Source of the DNA: Eubacteriaceae bacterium
GTDB taxonomy: Bacteria > Bacillota > Clostridia > Eubacteriales > Anaerofustaceae
Assembly (NCBI GenBank): GCA_009782515.1
Contig: WRIY01000004.1
Coordinates: forward strand, 62,001-126,000
Direction of reading: 5' to 3'
Length of the DNA stretch: 64,000 nt
Shown here: piece after piece, positions 28,206-35,931 of the stretch
Layout of the letters: every line of letters begins with the position of its first letter
Numbering within the stretch: the stretch's first letter is position 1
Made by a program: the position numbers and the translations under genes
The notes under the pieces: generated by a model
The model's database searches: none
The model's input: only the letters and a program-made list of their open reading frames with translations
What the model was told of the DNA's origin: nothing

Positions 28206-28577
28206 ATGAGCAACCCAACTGAACTAAAGTACACTTCTGATCACATTTGGATCAAAGAAAACAGCGGCAACCTGCTTATTGGCATTACCGACTATGCCCA
28301 AGAGCAGCTAGGCGACATTTTATTCGTAGACCTGCCGGAAGCCGGCAAAGCTTTTGAAGCAGGCGAAGCGTTCTTTGAAATAGAGTCGCAGAAGACAGCC
28401 CAGGAATTGTCACTGCCCTTTGGCGGTGAGGTAATAGCTTCAAACGACGCTCTTGACGATTCGCCGGAGCTCATCAATGAAGACGCTTTCGAAGCCTGGA
28501 TTGTCGAAATTAAGCCATCAGGCGCTGTTGAAGGCGTGATGGGATCAAGCGAGTACGAAGAGAGCATACAGGAATAA
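28206..28577 (+). CDS. gcvH: Glycine cleavage H-like lipoyl protein
   Basis: 123 residues, single lipoyl domain. The modification site context ESQKTAQELSLPFGGEV corresponds to the canonical ESVKAASDVYSPVSGEV, so the lipoyl Lys is kept. HIWIKENSGNLLIGITDYAQEQLGDILFVDLPEAG is the standard N-terminal half. Follows lpdA. GcvP and GcvT are not in the window, so whether it serves glycine synthesis/cleavage or another lipoyl-dependent job is undecided. Confidence 0.9.
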   Translation: MSNPTELKYTSDHIWIKENSGNLLIGITDYAQEQLGDILFVDLPEAGKAFEAGEAFFEIESQKTAQELSLPFGGEVIASNDALDDSPELINEDAFEAWIVEIKPSGAVEGVMGSSEYEESIQE

Positions 28578-28585
28578 GCTAAAAA

Positions 28586-29446
28586 GTGCTCTCAGGCTGC
28601 TTTGACTGCCATATACACATAGGCTTAAGCGGCGAGCGCATGCCTGCCGGCAGGGCGTTTGACCCGGCTAGCGTACGCTCCAGGCTAAAAGCATACTCCG
28701 AGGCCGGGGTTTCGTTTCTGCGCGACGGAGGCGACAATATAGGCGCAAGCCTGTATGCTGCGAGCATTGCCGAGGAGTATGGCATAGACTTTCGCACGCC
28801 GGCTTTCGCTATTCATAAAAAAGGCTGCTATGGAAGCTTTATAGGCTACAGCTTTTCTGATGAGGCTGAGCTAAGGGCGCTTATTGCAAAAGCCAAAAAT
28901 CTCGGATGCGACTTCATAAAGATTATGGCAACCGGCATCCTCGACTTTAGCCGGTATGGCAAGTTTGATGAAGCCCTTACGCGAAAAGAGATTTATGCGG
29001 CTGTTGAAATGGCCCATGGGGAAGGCTTTGCTGTAATGGCGCATGCCAATGGGGATGAGGCTGTTTACAGCCTCGTGCAAGCCGGCGCTGACAGCATTGA
29101 GCACGGATTTTACGCTTCCAAGGGCGCTATTGAGGCTATAGCGGGATCAGGCGCTGTTTGGTGCCCGACGCTGTCTCCAATTGCCAGCGCCCTGAACAGC
29201 CCCCCAAGCGGCAACAACGCGCTGCAGCGCATTTATAGCAGCCAGGCACAAGCAGCAGCCTATGGCGCAGCGCTGGGGGCTGTGATTGCCGTTGGCAGCG
29301 ATGCCGGCAGCCTAGGCGTGCCCCATGCCATTGGCACTAAAACAGAATACGAATACTTGGCTATTGCCTTAAATGGATCAATTGAAACGCTGCACAAAGG
29401 CAACAATAAAGCCAAAGAGAAATTTAAGAGGTTTGTATGGAAGTAA
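28586..29446 (+). CDS. Metal-dependent amidohydrolase of unknown substrate
   Basis: 286 residues, shorter than most members of the superfamily (about 400), with the small beta-sandwich missing at the N-terminus. The metal site is complete: HIH (DCHIHIG, about 8-10), Lys in DFIKIMATG (about 113), His in MAHANGDEAV and IEHGFYAS, and Asp in AVGSDAGSLG. GTG start. It sits between gcvH and the formate channel inside the C1 operon and overlaps the next gene by 10 nt, so it is co-expressed. Imidazolonepropionase-like and related hydrolases are the nearest families I recognise; a role in folate or formimino/formyl chemistry is only an inference. Confidence 0.75.
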   Translation: MLSGCFDCHIHIGLSGERMPAGRAFDPASVRSRLKAYSEAGVSFLRDGGDNIGASLYAASIAEEYGIDFRTPAFAIHKKGCYGSFIGYSFSDEAELRALIAKAKNLGCDFIKIMATGILDFSRYGKFDEALTRKEIYAAVEMAHGEGFAVMAHANGDEAVYSLVQAGADSIEHGFYASKGAIEAIAGSGAVWCPTLSPIASALNSPPSGNNALQRIYSSQAQAAAYGAALGAVIAVGSDAGSLGVPHAIGTKTEYEYLAIALNGSIETLHKGNNKAKEKFKRFVWK

Positions 29447-30252
29447 AGACATCGCCTCCAAGCGAAATAGCACAAACATGGATAGCAACCGGCGTTGCCA
29501 AAGCTAAATCCCCTGCACTTAAGCTGTTTATACTCGGCATATTCGCCGGGGTGTTTATCGGTCTGGGCGGCACAGGCTATCTGTATATTATGGGAATGTG
29601 CGACATACCCGGCATAAACAAGCTGCTGGGCGCATCTGTATTCCCTTGCGGCCTTATGCTGGTCATTTACTGCGGAGCCGAATTATGGACAGGAAACAAC
29701 CTGCTCACCCTGGCGCTTATGGACAAAAAGATAACGCTCAGCGAAATGCTGTATAATTGGGGGCTGGTGTATCTGGGCAATATCGTTGGATCATATCTGC
29801 TGGCCTGGGCCGTAACGGCAAGCGGGCTATTTTCATCTGATCCAATACTTACCGTTGTCCAAAACGTTGCCGCTGCCAAAGTCGGCTTGACCCTGGGCAG
29901 AGCTGTTATTCGCGGCGTGCTGTGCAATATTCTTGTTGTGCTGGCCTGCTGGATGCAGGCGGCATCAAGGGATCTTATAGGCAAGCTTATAGCCGTGTGG
30001 TTCCCGATCATGCTTTTTGTACTCATAGGCTTTGAGCATTCGATCGCAAACATGTTCTTTATACCTTTAGGCCAATTCTTGGGAGCGAGTGTGACATTTG
30101 CAGACGCTTGGCTGCGCAACATTCTGCCCGTAACTGTCGGGAATTTTATCGGGGGCGCATTAATAGTTCCCTGCGCTTACTATATTTGCTACGTTAACCA
30201 ATCAACTTCGCAAAAGCCGGCGCCGCCCCAGCAGCAGAAGAAGAAAAAGTGA
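29437..30252 (+). CDS. Formate/nitrite-family channel (FocA-like)
   Basis: 271 residues, six transmembrane helices of the FNT fold. Recognised by LGGTGYLYIMG, GAELWTGNNLLTLALM (the conserved TGN loop), NWGLVYLGNIVGS, RGVLCNILVVLACW and the GFEHSIANMFFIPLG segment with the pore His. It should move formate in or out; with fhs in the same operon, formate is the most likely substrate. Overlaps the amidohydrolase stop. The C-terminus is a Lys-rich tail. Confidence 0.92.
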   Translation: MEVKTSPPSEIAQTWIATGVAKAKSPALKLFILGIFAGVFIGLGGTGYLYIMGMCDIPGINKLLGASVFPCGLMLVIYCGAELWTGNNLLTLALMDKKITLSEMLYNWGLVYLGNIVGSYLLAWAVTASGLFSSDPILTVVQNVAAAKVGLTLGRAVIRGVLCNILVVLACWMQAASRDLIGKLIAVWFPIMLFVLIGFEHSIANMFFIPLGQFLGASVTFADAWLRNILPVTVGNFIGGALIVPCAYYICYVNQSTSQKPAPPQQQKKKK

Positions 30253-30370
30253 CTTATTTAGCCTTTTTGGCATAAAAACCATTAAAAGAAACGCTTATTA
30301 GCAAAAATAACTGCATATTATAGATAATATACAATTATAATACAATATATGCTTTTTGCTTAGCATTTAG

Positions 30371-30399
30371 TTGACAAACGCTATTCAGTCTAATATAAT
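30371..30399 (+). promoter_or_regulatory. Consensus sigma-A promoter before the methyltransferase-corrinoid pair
   Basis: TTGACA (30371-30376), 17-nt spacer, TATAAT (30394-30399): a perfect match to both hexamers. The expected leader is about 120 nt. It marks a separate, probably strong transcription unit for 30525-32010. Confidence 0.88.
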
Positions 30400-30524
30400 C
30401 GCATTATGGACTTGGGTACAGATTCACAAATCTATTGCTAAATGTCAGTTGCTTTCGGCTATATGCTAAGATTTGCTTACTATAAGCATCCATTAAAAAC
30501 TATATTTGGAGGATAACTGACAAT

Positions 30525-31328
30525 ATGATCATTATCGGTGAAAAAATAAACGGATCTATCCCCTCTGTAGCAAAAGCTATTGCTGAAAAGAATGCAGAGC
30601 ACATTAAAAAGCTGGCTGTTGCACAAACAGAAGCTGGCGCCAACTTTATTGACTGCTGCGCATCAGTAGACAACGATGTCGAAGTCGAAACATTAAAGTG
30701 GCTCATAGAGCTCATTCAAGAGGCAACAGACGTGCCTATCGCTATTGACAGCCCAAATGCAGACGCTCTGGCAGCAGTAATGCCATTCGTAAAAAAAGAA
30801 GGCTTAGTCAATTCAGTTTCAGGCGAAGGCAACAAGATAGATTTAATATTCCCAGCCATTGCCAATACAAACTGGGAAGTAGTCGCTCTTCTCTGCGATG
30901 ACACCGGAATATCAAAGACTGCAGAAAAGCGCCTCGAAGTTTTCGCTGACATCATGGCTCGCGCAAAGGAATTTAATATAGACCCAAGCCGCATCCATAT
31001 TGATCCAATGGTCGAGATGCTATGCACATCTGATGATGGCATCAACATGATCATTGATGTTATGAAGCAAATAAAGGCCGAGTACCCTACAATTCACATA
31101 ACTGGCGCAGCAAGCAATATCTCATTCAACCTTCCAGTTAGAAAGATTGTAAACATGGCATTCGTGGTCCTGTCTATGGCAGCCGGCCTTGACAGCGCAA
31201 TTCTAGACCCGCTTAACCAGGACATGATGGGCATGATATTCGCAACTGAAGCTCTCCTGGGCTTAGACGAAATGTGCATTGAGTACATTACAGCTTACCG
31301 CGAAGGGATCTTCGGGCAGAAGAAGTAA
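30525..31328 (+). CDS. Methyl-H4folate:corrinoid methyltransferase (MtgA/MTII type)
   Basis: 267 residues, pterin-binding TIM barrel. IIIGEKINGSIPSV, AGANFIDCCAS, VPIAIDSPNA, GLVNSVSGEG, TGAASNISFNLP are the folate-binding and barrel signatures. SD ggaggata precedes the ATG. The corrinoid protein gene follows after 61 nt, so this is a methyltransferase II that passes a methyl group between that corrinoid protein and H4folate. It belongs to the MtgA/MTII side of the family and is a closer match to 19921-20736 than to AcsE. Confidence 0.9.
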   Translation: MIIIGEKINGSIPSVAKAIAEKNAEHIKKLAVAQTEAGANFIDCCASVDNDVEVETLKWLIELIQEATDVPIAIDSPNADALAAVMPFVKKEGLVNSVSGEGNKIDLIFPAIANTNWEVVALLCDDTGISKTAEKRLEVFADIMARAKEFNIDPSRIHIDPMVEMLCTSDDGINMIIDVMKQIKAEYPTIHITGAASNISFNLPVRKIVNMAFVVLSMAAGLDSAILDPLNQDMMGMIFATEALLGLDEMCIEYITAYREGIFGQKK

Positions 31329-31389
31329 GGCTTAAATTGATAATATTGACAAGTTAATATTATAAAAAACCACATAGGAGGATATCTAT

Positions 31390-32010
31390 ATGTCAAAGAT
31401 TCAAGAACTTTCAGATGCCGTCATCGGCGGAAAATCAAAACAAGTTGCAGCTCTCGTAAAAGAGGCTTTAGCAGAAGCTCCTGCTTTAGATCTTCTTGAT
31501 GCGATGATCGCCGCTATGGCTAAGATCGGTGATCAGTTCTCAGCTGGTGAAATCTTCGTTCCTGAAATGCTAGTCGCAGCACGCGCTATGCAGAAGGGCG
31601 TTGAGGAATTAAAGCCAGAGCTTGCAGCAGCAGGCAGAGAGCCTCTCGGCAAGTGCATAATCGGAACAGTTCAGGGCGACCTTCACGATATCGGCAAAAA
31701 CCTTGTTGCTATCATGATCGAGTCAGCTGGATTTGACGTTATTGACCTTGGCGTTGACGTATCAACAGACAAATTTGTAGAATGCATCAAAGCTAACCCA
31801 GACGTAAACATTGTTGCACTCTCAGGCCTACTTACGACAACTATGCCTTCAATGGAAGCAACAGCAAAAGCTATCAAAGAACTCGGCGGAGCTTTCAAAG
31901 TTCTCGTCGGCGGCGCTCCAATAACTCAGGAGTTTGCTGATCAAATTGGTGCTGACGCTTATGCTATCGATGCAGGCGCGGCTGCAATCACAGCTAAAGA
32001 TCTCGTCTAA
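31390..32010 (+). CDS. Corrinoid (cobalamin-binding) methyltransferase protein
   Basis: 206 residues, MtaC/MtgC/OdmA-type. N-terminal four-helix cap (about 1-85), then a B12-binding Rossmann domain with the base-off GDLHDIGKN motif (His ligand to cobalt), DVIDLGVDVS, LSGLLTTTMPSM and VGGAPITQEFADQIGADAYA. Strong SD aggaggata. It accepts a methyl group from a substrate-specific methyltransferase I, which is not adjacent; the UROD-type genes at 5.1-7.3 kb are candidates only by family. Ends at a strong terminator. Confidence 0.95.
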   Translation: MSKIQELSDAVIGGKSKQVAALVKEALAEAPALDLLDAMIAAMAKIGDQFSAGEIFVPEMLVAARAMQKGVEELKPELAAAGREPLGKCIIGTVQGDLHDIGKNLVAIMIESAGFDVIDLGVDVSTDKFVECIKANPDVNIVALSGLLTTTMPSMEATAKAIKELGGAFKVLVGGAPITQEFADQIGADAYAIDAGAAAITAKDLV

Positions 32011-32030
32011 TTCGAAATTTTCGAGAAAAG

Positions 32031-32055
32031 AGGCAGGGCAACCTGCCTTTTTTTG
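32031..32055 (+). terminator. Rho-independent terminator after the corrinoid protein
   Basis: Seven-pair stem aggcagg/cctgcct (32031-32037 with 32042-32048) followed by seven T. Confidence 0.9.
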
Positions 32056-32166
32056 ATATCATAATCACAAAACCAACATTATGCTTTAAGGAGGGAGAAG
32101 CTACGCCAAAGCTTATAACCTACTAACAGCCTGGGCCCAAGGCTGCATGAATTGAGAAAAGAAGCT

Positions 32167-32817
32167 ATGACAAAATATAAAACAGGAATCCAAACGAAAC
32201 AGCATATTTACAATGCAGCAGAAAAGCTCTTTTATGAGAAAGGCTATACTTCAACCAGCATCGCTGAAATAAATGTGCAAAGCCAGACAAACAAAAGCTC
32301 ATTTTACCACCACTACCACAATAAGCTGGAGCTGGGAACTGAAATATTTGCCAATTTTTCTCGCAGCAACACATCAACTGCGGCTCTTTTCGCAAGCTCA
32401 ATTGACAACATCACTGGCGTAGCGCTTGATCTCAAAACATTTTGGTACCTGTTTTACTTTGATGAGAATGTAAGGCGGTTTGCAATAGAGCTGGCAGCTG
32501 ACAATGTTTTGAAGATAACCGACAAATCCTATATATTCGATGTCTGCTTTGATCTCAGCGAGAATGTTTATACCCCATATGAAAAAAATATCATTATTAT
32601 GGCTGCTGTAGGGCTTACAAAGCAATTCAACCAGGACGCGTTTAGCGTCAGTGACAGCTATGATGACGTTAGCGACTATTTTTTTCGCTTTTTGCTGCGG
32701 CTTTTTGACATCAACCGCACAAGCATCGAAAGAATACTCGACAATGCCAAAGCTTTGCTGGCGCTGTGCCAGATAAGAAACAAAGGCTTTATCGCCAAAA
32801 GCGCCTTGAAGCATTAA
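32167..32817 (+). CDS. TetR-family transcriptional regulator
   Basis: About 216 residues. Residues about 8-50 form the TetR helix-turn-helix (TKQHIYNAAEKLFYEKGYTSTSIAEIN, then NKSSFYHHYHNKLELG). The rest is a helical ligand-binding domain with no recognisable specificity. ATG at 32167 and TTG at 32152 are both possible. A good SD (aaggagggag, 32088-32097) lies far upstream, with two potential hairpins in between. Position directly after the methyltransferase-corrinoid unit suggests, but does not prove, that it controls it. Confidence 0.85.
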   Translation: MTKYKTGIQTKQHIYNAAEKLFYEKGYTSTSIAEINVQSQTNKSSFYHHYHNKLELGTEIFANFSRSNTSTAALFASSIDNITGVALDLKTFWYLFYFDENVRRFAIELAADNVLKITDKSYIFDVCFDLSENVYTPYEKNIIIMAAVGLTKQFNQDAFSVSDSYDDVSDYFFRFLLRLFDINRTSIERILDNAKALLALCQIRNKGFIAKSALKH

Positions 32818-32852
32818 ATGCGGCTTGGTTTTTCAAAAAGCTTAAATGCCTT

Positions 32853-32880
32853 TTGAAGCGCCATGCCCGTATAGTATAAT
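32853..32880 (+). promoter_or_regulatory. Promoter of rplI-dnaB
   Basis: TTGAAG (32853-32858), 16-nt spacer, TATAAT (32875-32880). Confidence 0.65.
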
Positions 32881-32903
32881 ATTAAACTACATGAAAGCGC
32901 ATC

Positions 32904-32934
32904 CCGGCAGCTTTTATTCGGCGAATGCTGCCGG
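32904..32934 (+). promoter_or_regulatory. Stable leader hairpin before rplI
   Basis: Eight-pair stem ccggcagc/gctgccgg (32904-32911 with 32927-32934) with an inner attc/gaat stem. No T run follows. Could stabilise the message or be a site of control; nothing more can be said. Confidence 0.4.
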
Positions 32935-32967
32935 CAATAAAGCATGTACCAGAAAGGCAGGAATGCT

Positions 32968-33414
32968 ATGAAAGTTATATTAACCCAAGATATAGACTCT
33001 CTAGGAAAGGCGAGGGAAGTGGTAAATGTCAAAGCAGGCTATGCCAATAACTTCCTGATAAAAAAGGGCTTTGCCCTGGCTGCAACTGACAAAAACATGG
33101 CATCGCTTAACGAAGAAATCTCGCGCATCGAGGCAGAAAACCTGCGCATCAAGGACGAAGCTGAGAAGCTTCAGAGCCAGATCAACCTGAAGACCATAAA
33201 AATCACCCAGGCTGAAGGGCCGGACGGAAAGCTATATGGCTCTGTAACCTCCAAAGACATTGCTGAAGCGATAATGTCTGAACACAGCGTGCTAGTTGAC
33301 AAGCGCAAGATAACCGTTGAGCCGATTAAGCAGGCTGGCACTTATACACTTTCAATTAAGCTGCACCCGGAAGTCGAAGCAGAGGTGTACCTCATAGTAT
33401 CAAGCAAGCAGTAA
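32968..33414 (+). CDS. rplI: 50S ribosomal protein L9
   Basis: 148 residues, normal length. MKVILTQDIDSLGKAREVVNVKAGYANNFLIKKGFA is the N-terminal L9 domain; a long helix (about 40-75) and the C-terminal domain LYGSVTSKDIAEAI follow. The ATG at 32968 is the conserved start; the open frame extends eight codons upstream. dnaB follows with 1 nt between them, a common order in Firmicutes. Confidence 0.97.
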   Translation: MKVILTQDIDSLGKAREVVNVKAGYANNFLIKKGFALAATDKNMASLNEEISRIEAENLRIKDEAEKLQSQINLKTIKITQAEGPDGKLYGSVTSKDIAEAIMSEHSVLVDKRKITVEPIKQAGTYTLSIKLHPEVEAEVYLIVSSKQ

Positions 33415-33415
33415 A

Positions 33416-34753
33416 ATGGCTGAAGACACTATTTACAAACAGCCTCCATACAGCGCTGAAGCAGAAGCAAGCGTTCTTGGCTGCATGCTGCTTGACAGGG
33501 AATGCGCAGCAAGCGCATTTTCGCTTTTATCCGATGAGGATTTCTACATTGGCGAAAACAGGGCTGTCTATGCTGCAATGATGGAAATTGCGGGCAGGAA
33601 CCAGACAATCGACATTGTAAGCGTGCTTGAGCGGCTTCAGGCTGAAGAAAATGAGGCAAAGAGAGTGCCAATGGCATATCTTGCAGACCTTACGCAGGGC
33701 GTAGTGCATCTTGGCCACATTGAAGAGCATTGCCGCATAGTGTACGAAAAGTCTGCAATGCGCAGGCTCATAGCCGGCTTTTCCGAGCTAATCGCAGACT
33801 GCTATGCAAGCGCCCTTCCCCTAGGCGATATAATTGAAAAAGCTGAGAGGTTCATTTATGCAATGTCTACTGCCCAGCACCATTCGGACTTCGTCTCGCT
33901 AAGAGAGGCTATTGTCGGAACTTTGGCCAAGCTTTCAGAGCTCTACCAGTCTGATGACGCTCTAAGCGGCGTGCCGACCGGCTTTACGGCATTAGACTCG
34001 ATAACAAACGGGCTGCAGCGATCTGATCTTATAGTGCTTGCTGCAAGGCCCTCAATGGGCAAAACCGCCCTTGGCCTTAATATAGCCCAAAACGCTGCTA
34101 TACGATATGGCAAGGTTGCCGCTTTCTTCTCGCTTGAAATGTCAGCAGAGCAGCTGGTCATGCGCGTTATATCAAGCGAGGCGGATATATCTAATACGGC
34201 CCTCAGGATAGGCCTTGAGCGAAACGACCATTGGTCAAGGGTAATTAAGCTGAATTCAGAGCTGACTGAAAAGCAGGTAGAGCTTTACATAGACGACACG
34301 TCAGCTATAAGCGTTGGGGAAATGAGATCCAAGCTGCGCAAGCTCAAAAGCAGGGTAGGCCTTGATTTGGCTGTCATAGACTACTTGCAGCTGATGAGCG
34401 CGTCTGAGCGCACAGACAACCGCAACCAGGAGATTTCAGCAATAACAAGGCAGCTGAAGGCAATAGCCAAGGAGCTTGACATACCAATGCTGTGCCTGTC
34501 TCAGCTGTCCAGAAGCCCTGAAGGGAGGAAAGACAGAAGGCCAATACTTTCTGATCTGCGCGAATCAGGGGCAATAGAGCAGGATGCTGACATTGTTATG
34601 ATGCTTTACAGGGAGAACTATTATGACAGGGAGCTTCAGACAAATGAGACTGAAGTGATTTTTGCCAAGCACCGAAACGGGCCTGTTGGAACGGTAAAGC
34701 TTCTGTTTTCGAGCGAGTTTACTAAGTTTAAGGATTTGGACTACACTATATGA
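33416..34753 (+). CDS. dnaB: Replicative DNA helicase
   Basis: 445 residues. N-terminal helical domain starts PPYSAEAEASVLGCMLLD; RecA-like domain has Walker A ARPSMGKTALGLN, Walker B LAVIDYLQLM, then LSQLSRSPEGR and LRESGAIEQDADIVMMLYR with the arginine finger region. Hexameric helicase at the replication fork. Overlaps the next gene by ATGA. Confidence 0.97.
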   Translation: MAEDTIYKQPPYSAEAEASVLGCMLLDRECAASAFSLLSDEDFYIGENRAVYAAMMEIAGRNQTIDIVSVLERLQAEENEAKRVPMAYLADLTQGVVHLGHIEEHCRIVYEKSAMRRLIAGFSELIADCYASALPLGDIIEKAERFIYAMSTAQHHSDFVSLREAIVGTLAKLSELYQSDDALSGVPTGFTALDSITNGLQRSDLIVLAARPSMGKTALGLNIAQNAAIRYGKVAAFFSLEMSAEQLVMRVISSEADISNTALRIGLERNDHWSRVIKLNSELTEKQVELYIDDTSAISVGEMRSKLRKLKSRVGLDLAVIDYLQLMSASERTDNRNQEISAITRQLKAIAKELDIPMLCLSQLSRSPEGRKDRRPILSDLRESGAIEQDADIVMMLYRENYYDRELQTNETEVIFAKHRNGPVGTVKLLFSSEFTKFKDLDYTI

Positions 34754-35508
34754 GCGAATCTGAATATAAAAGGATCTATGGGCGCAACCCTGTAAGGGAG
34801 GCGATAAAATCCGGCCGCAATATTAATCGCATAATGCTGGCAGAAGGAAATACTGACTATGCCCTGGCCAATATAGCCAAGCAGGCTAAGGAAAGGGGCA
34901 TAAGCGTGCAATACACCAACAGGCACAAGCTGGATCTTGCAACTGGAGGCCAAAGCCACCAGGGTGTTGTAGCCTACGTTTCGCCAGTAGCTTTTATCGA
35001 GCCGCTGGAGCTGCTTGAAATAGCAAAAGAGAGGGGCGAGAAGCCATTCATCGCAATCTTAGACTCTATTACTGATCCATACAATACAGGCGCGATAATT
35101 CGATCAGCATACTGTGCCGGCTGCCATGGGGTCATAATACCCAAAAGGCGATCATCAGCCATAACGGAAATAGTTGAAAAAGCTTCAGCGGGAACAGCCC
35201 AATTGCTTGCAATAGCGCAGGCGCCGAACCTTAACCAGGCCGTTGAGGAGCTCAAGAAGAGAGGCGTTTTCGTTGTGGCAGCAGACAAGGGCGGCAGCCA
35301 TTATGCCGAGATAGACTATGATATGCCGCTTGCAGTAGTAATTGGCTCAGAGGGCTCCGGAATCAGCAAGCTTTTAAAATCAAAGTGCGACTTTATAGCA
35401 ACAATACCAATGAAAGGAAGCATAGATTCCCTTAACTGTTCAGTTGCTGCCGGTATAATATTGTTTGAAGCAGCAAAGCAGCGTGGTGCAAGCATGCTTT
35501 TACAATAA
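34750..35508 (+). CDS. rlmB: TrmH/SpoU-family rRNA 2'-O-methyltransferase
   Basis: 252 residues. N-terminal substrate-binding domain (IYGRNPVREAIKSGRNINRIMLAEG), then the SPOUT knot with FIAILDSITDPYNTGAIIRSAYCAGCHGVII (motif 1), AVVIGSEGSGIS (motif 2) and IPMKGSIDSLNCSVAAGIILFE (motif 3). Most like RlmB, which methylates G2251 of 23S rRNA; other TrmH members are possible. Confidence 0.9.
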   Translation: MSESEYKRIYGRNPVREAIKSGRNINRIMLAEGNTDYALANIAKQAKERGISVQYTNRHKLDLATGGQSHQGVVAYVSPVAFIEPLELLEIAKERGEKPFIAILDSITDPYNTGAIIRSAYCAGCHGVIIPKRRSSAITEIVEKASAGTAQLLAIAQAPNLNQAVEELKKRGVFVVAADKGGSHYAEIDYDMPLAVVIGSEGSGISKLLKSKCDFIATIPMKGSIDSLNCSVAAGIILFEAAKQRGASMLLQ

Positions 35509-35568
35509 GACTCTTAGCAAAGGAAAGCAGGGCGCTGGCTACAAACCTTGCTGTTTGGTGCTCTTGGC

Positions 35569-35799
35569 ATGGCCTATCGAACTTCAATTGACATACACGG
35601 CATGAATGCTTATGAAGCAGAGATTGCGCTGGAAGACTTTTTGGATCTTTTAGATGATGATATTCAGGAAGTAGAGGTGATTCATGGCTACAAAAGCGGC
35701 ACAGTGCTCAGGGACATGGTTCGTTCCAGCTTTCACCACCACCGCATAAAAAAGAAAATTATTTCTATGAACCAGGGCATAACTGTTTTTTTGACATAA
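35569..35799 (+). CDS. Small Smr-domain-like protein
   Basis: 76 residues. SIDIHGMNAYEAEIALEDFLDLL and VEVIHGYKSGTVLRDMVR match the two conserved blocks of Smr domains (DLHG and HGxGxGxL). Smr domains bind or cut nucleic acid. The ATG at 35569 matches the domain start; a TTG at 35548 is in frame. An SD (aaagga, 35519-35524) is again far upstream with possible hairpins between. Confidence 0.7.
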   Translation: MAYRTSIDIHGMNAYEAEIALEDFLDLLDDDIQEVEVIHGYKSGTVLRDMVRSSFHHHRIKKKIISMNQGITVFLT

Positions 35800-35810
35800 A
35801 TTGCTTCAAA

Positions 35811-35847
35811 CAAAAAAGCTTTTAGCTGCGGCTACAGCTAAAAGCTT
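35811..35847 (-). terminator. Terminator of the SPFH gene
   Basis: Perfect 13-pair stem (35847-35835 with 35828-35816) followed on the minus strand by a T run (35817-35812). Confidence 0.85.
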
Positions 35848-35931
35848 GCTGACAAAGGCCAAAACCCGCCGCATCGCAATCAGCTTCCGCATCTGGGTTT
35901 GTTTTATATATGGCTGCCAGCCAGCGCCAGG

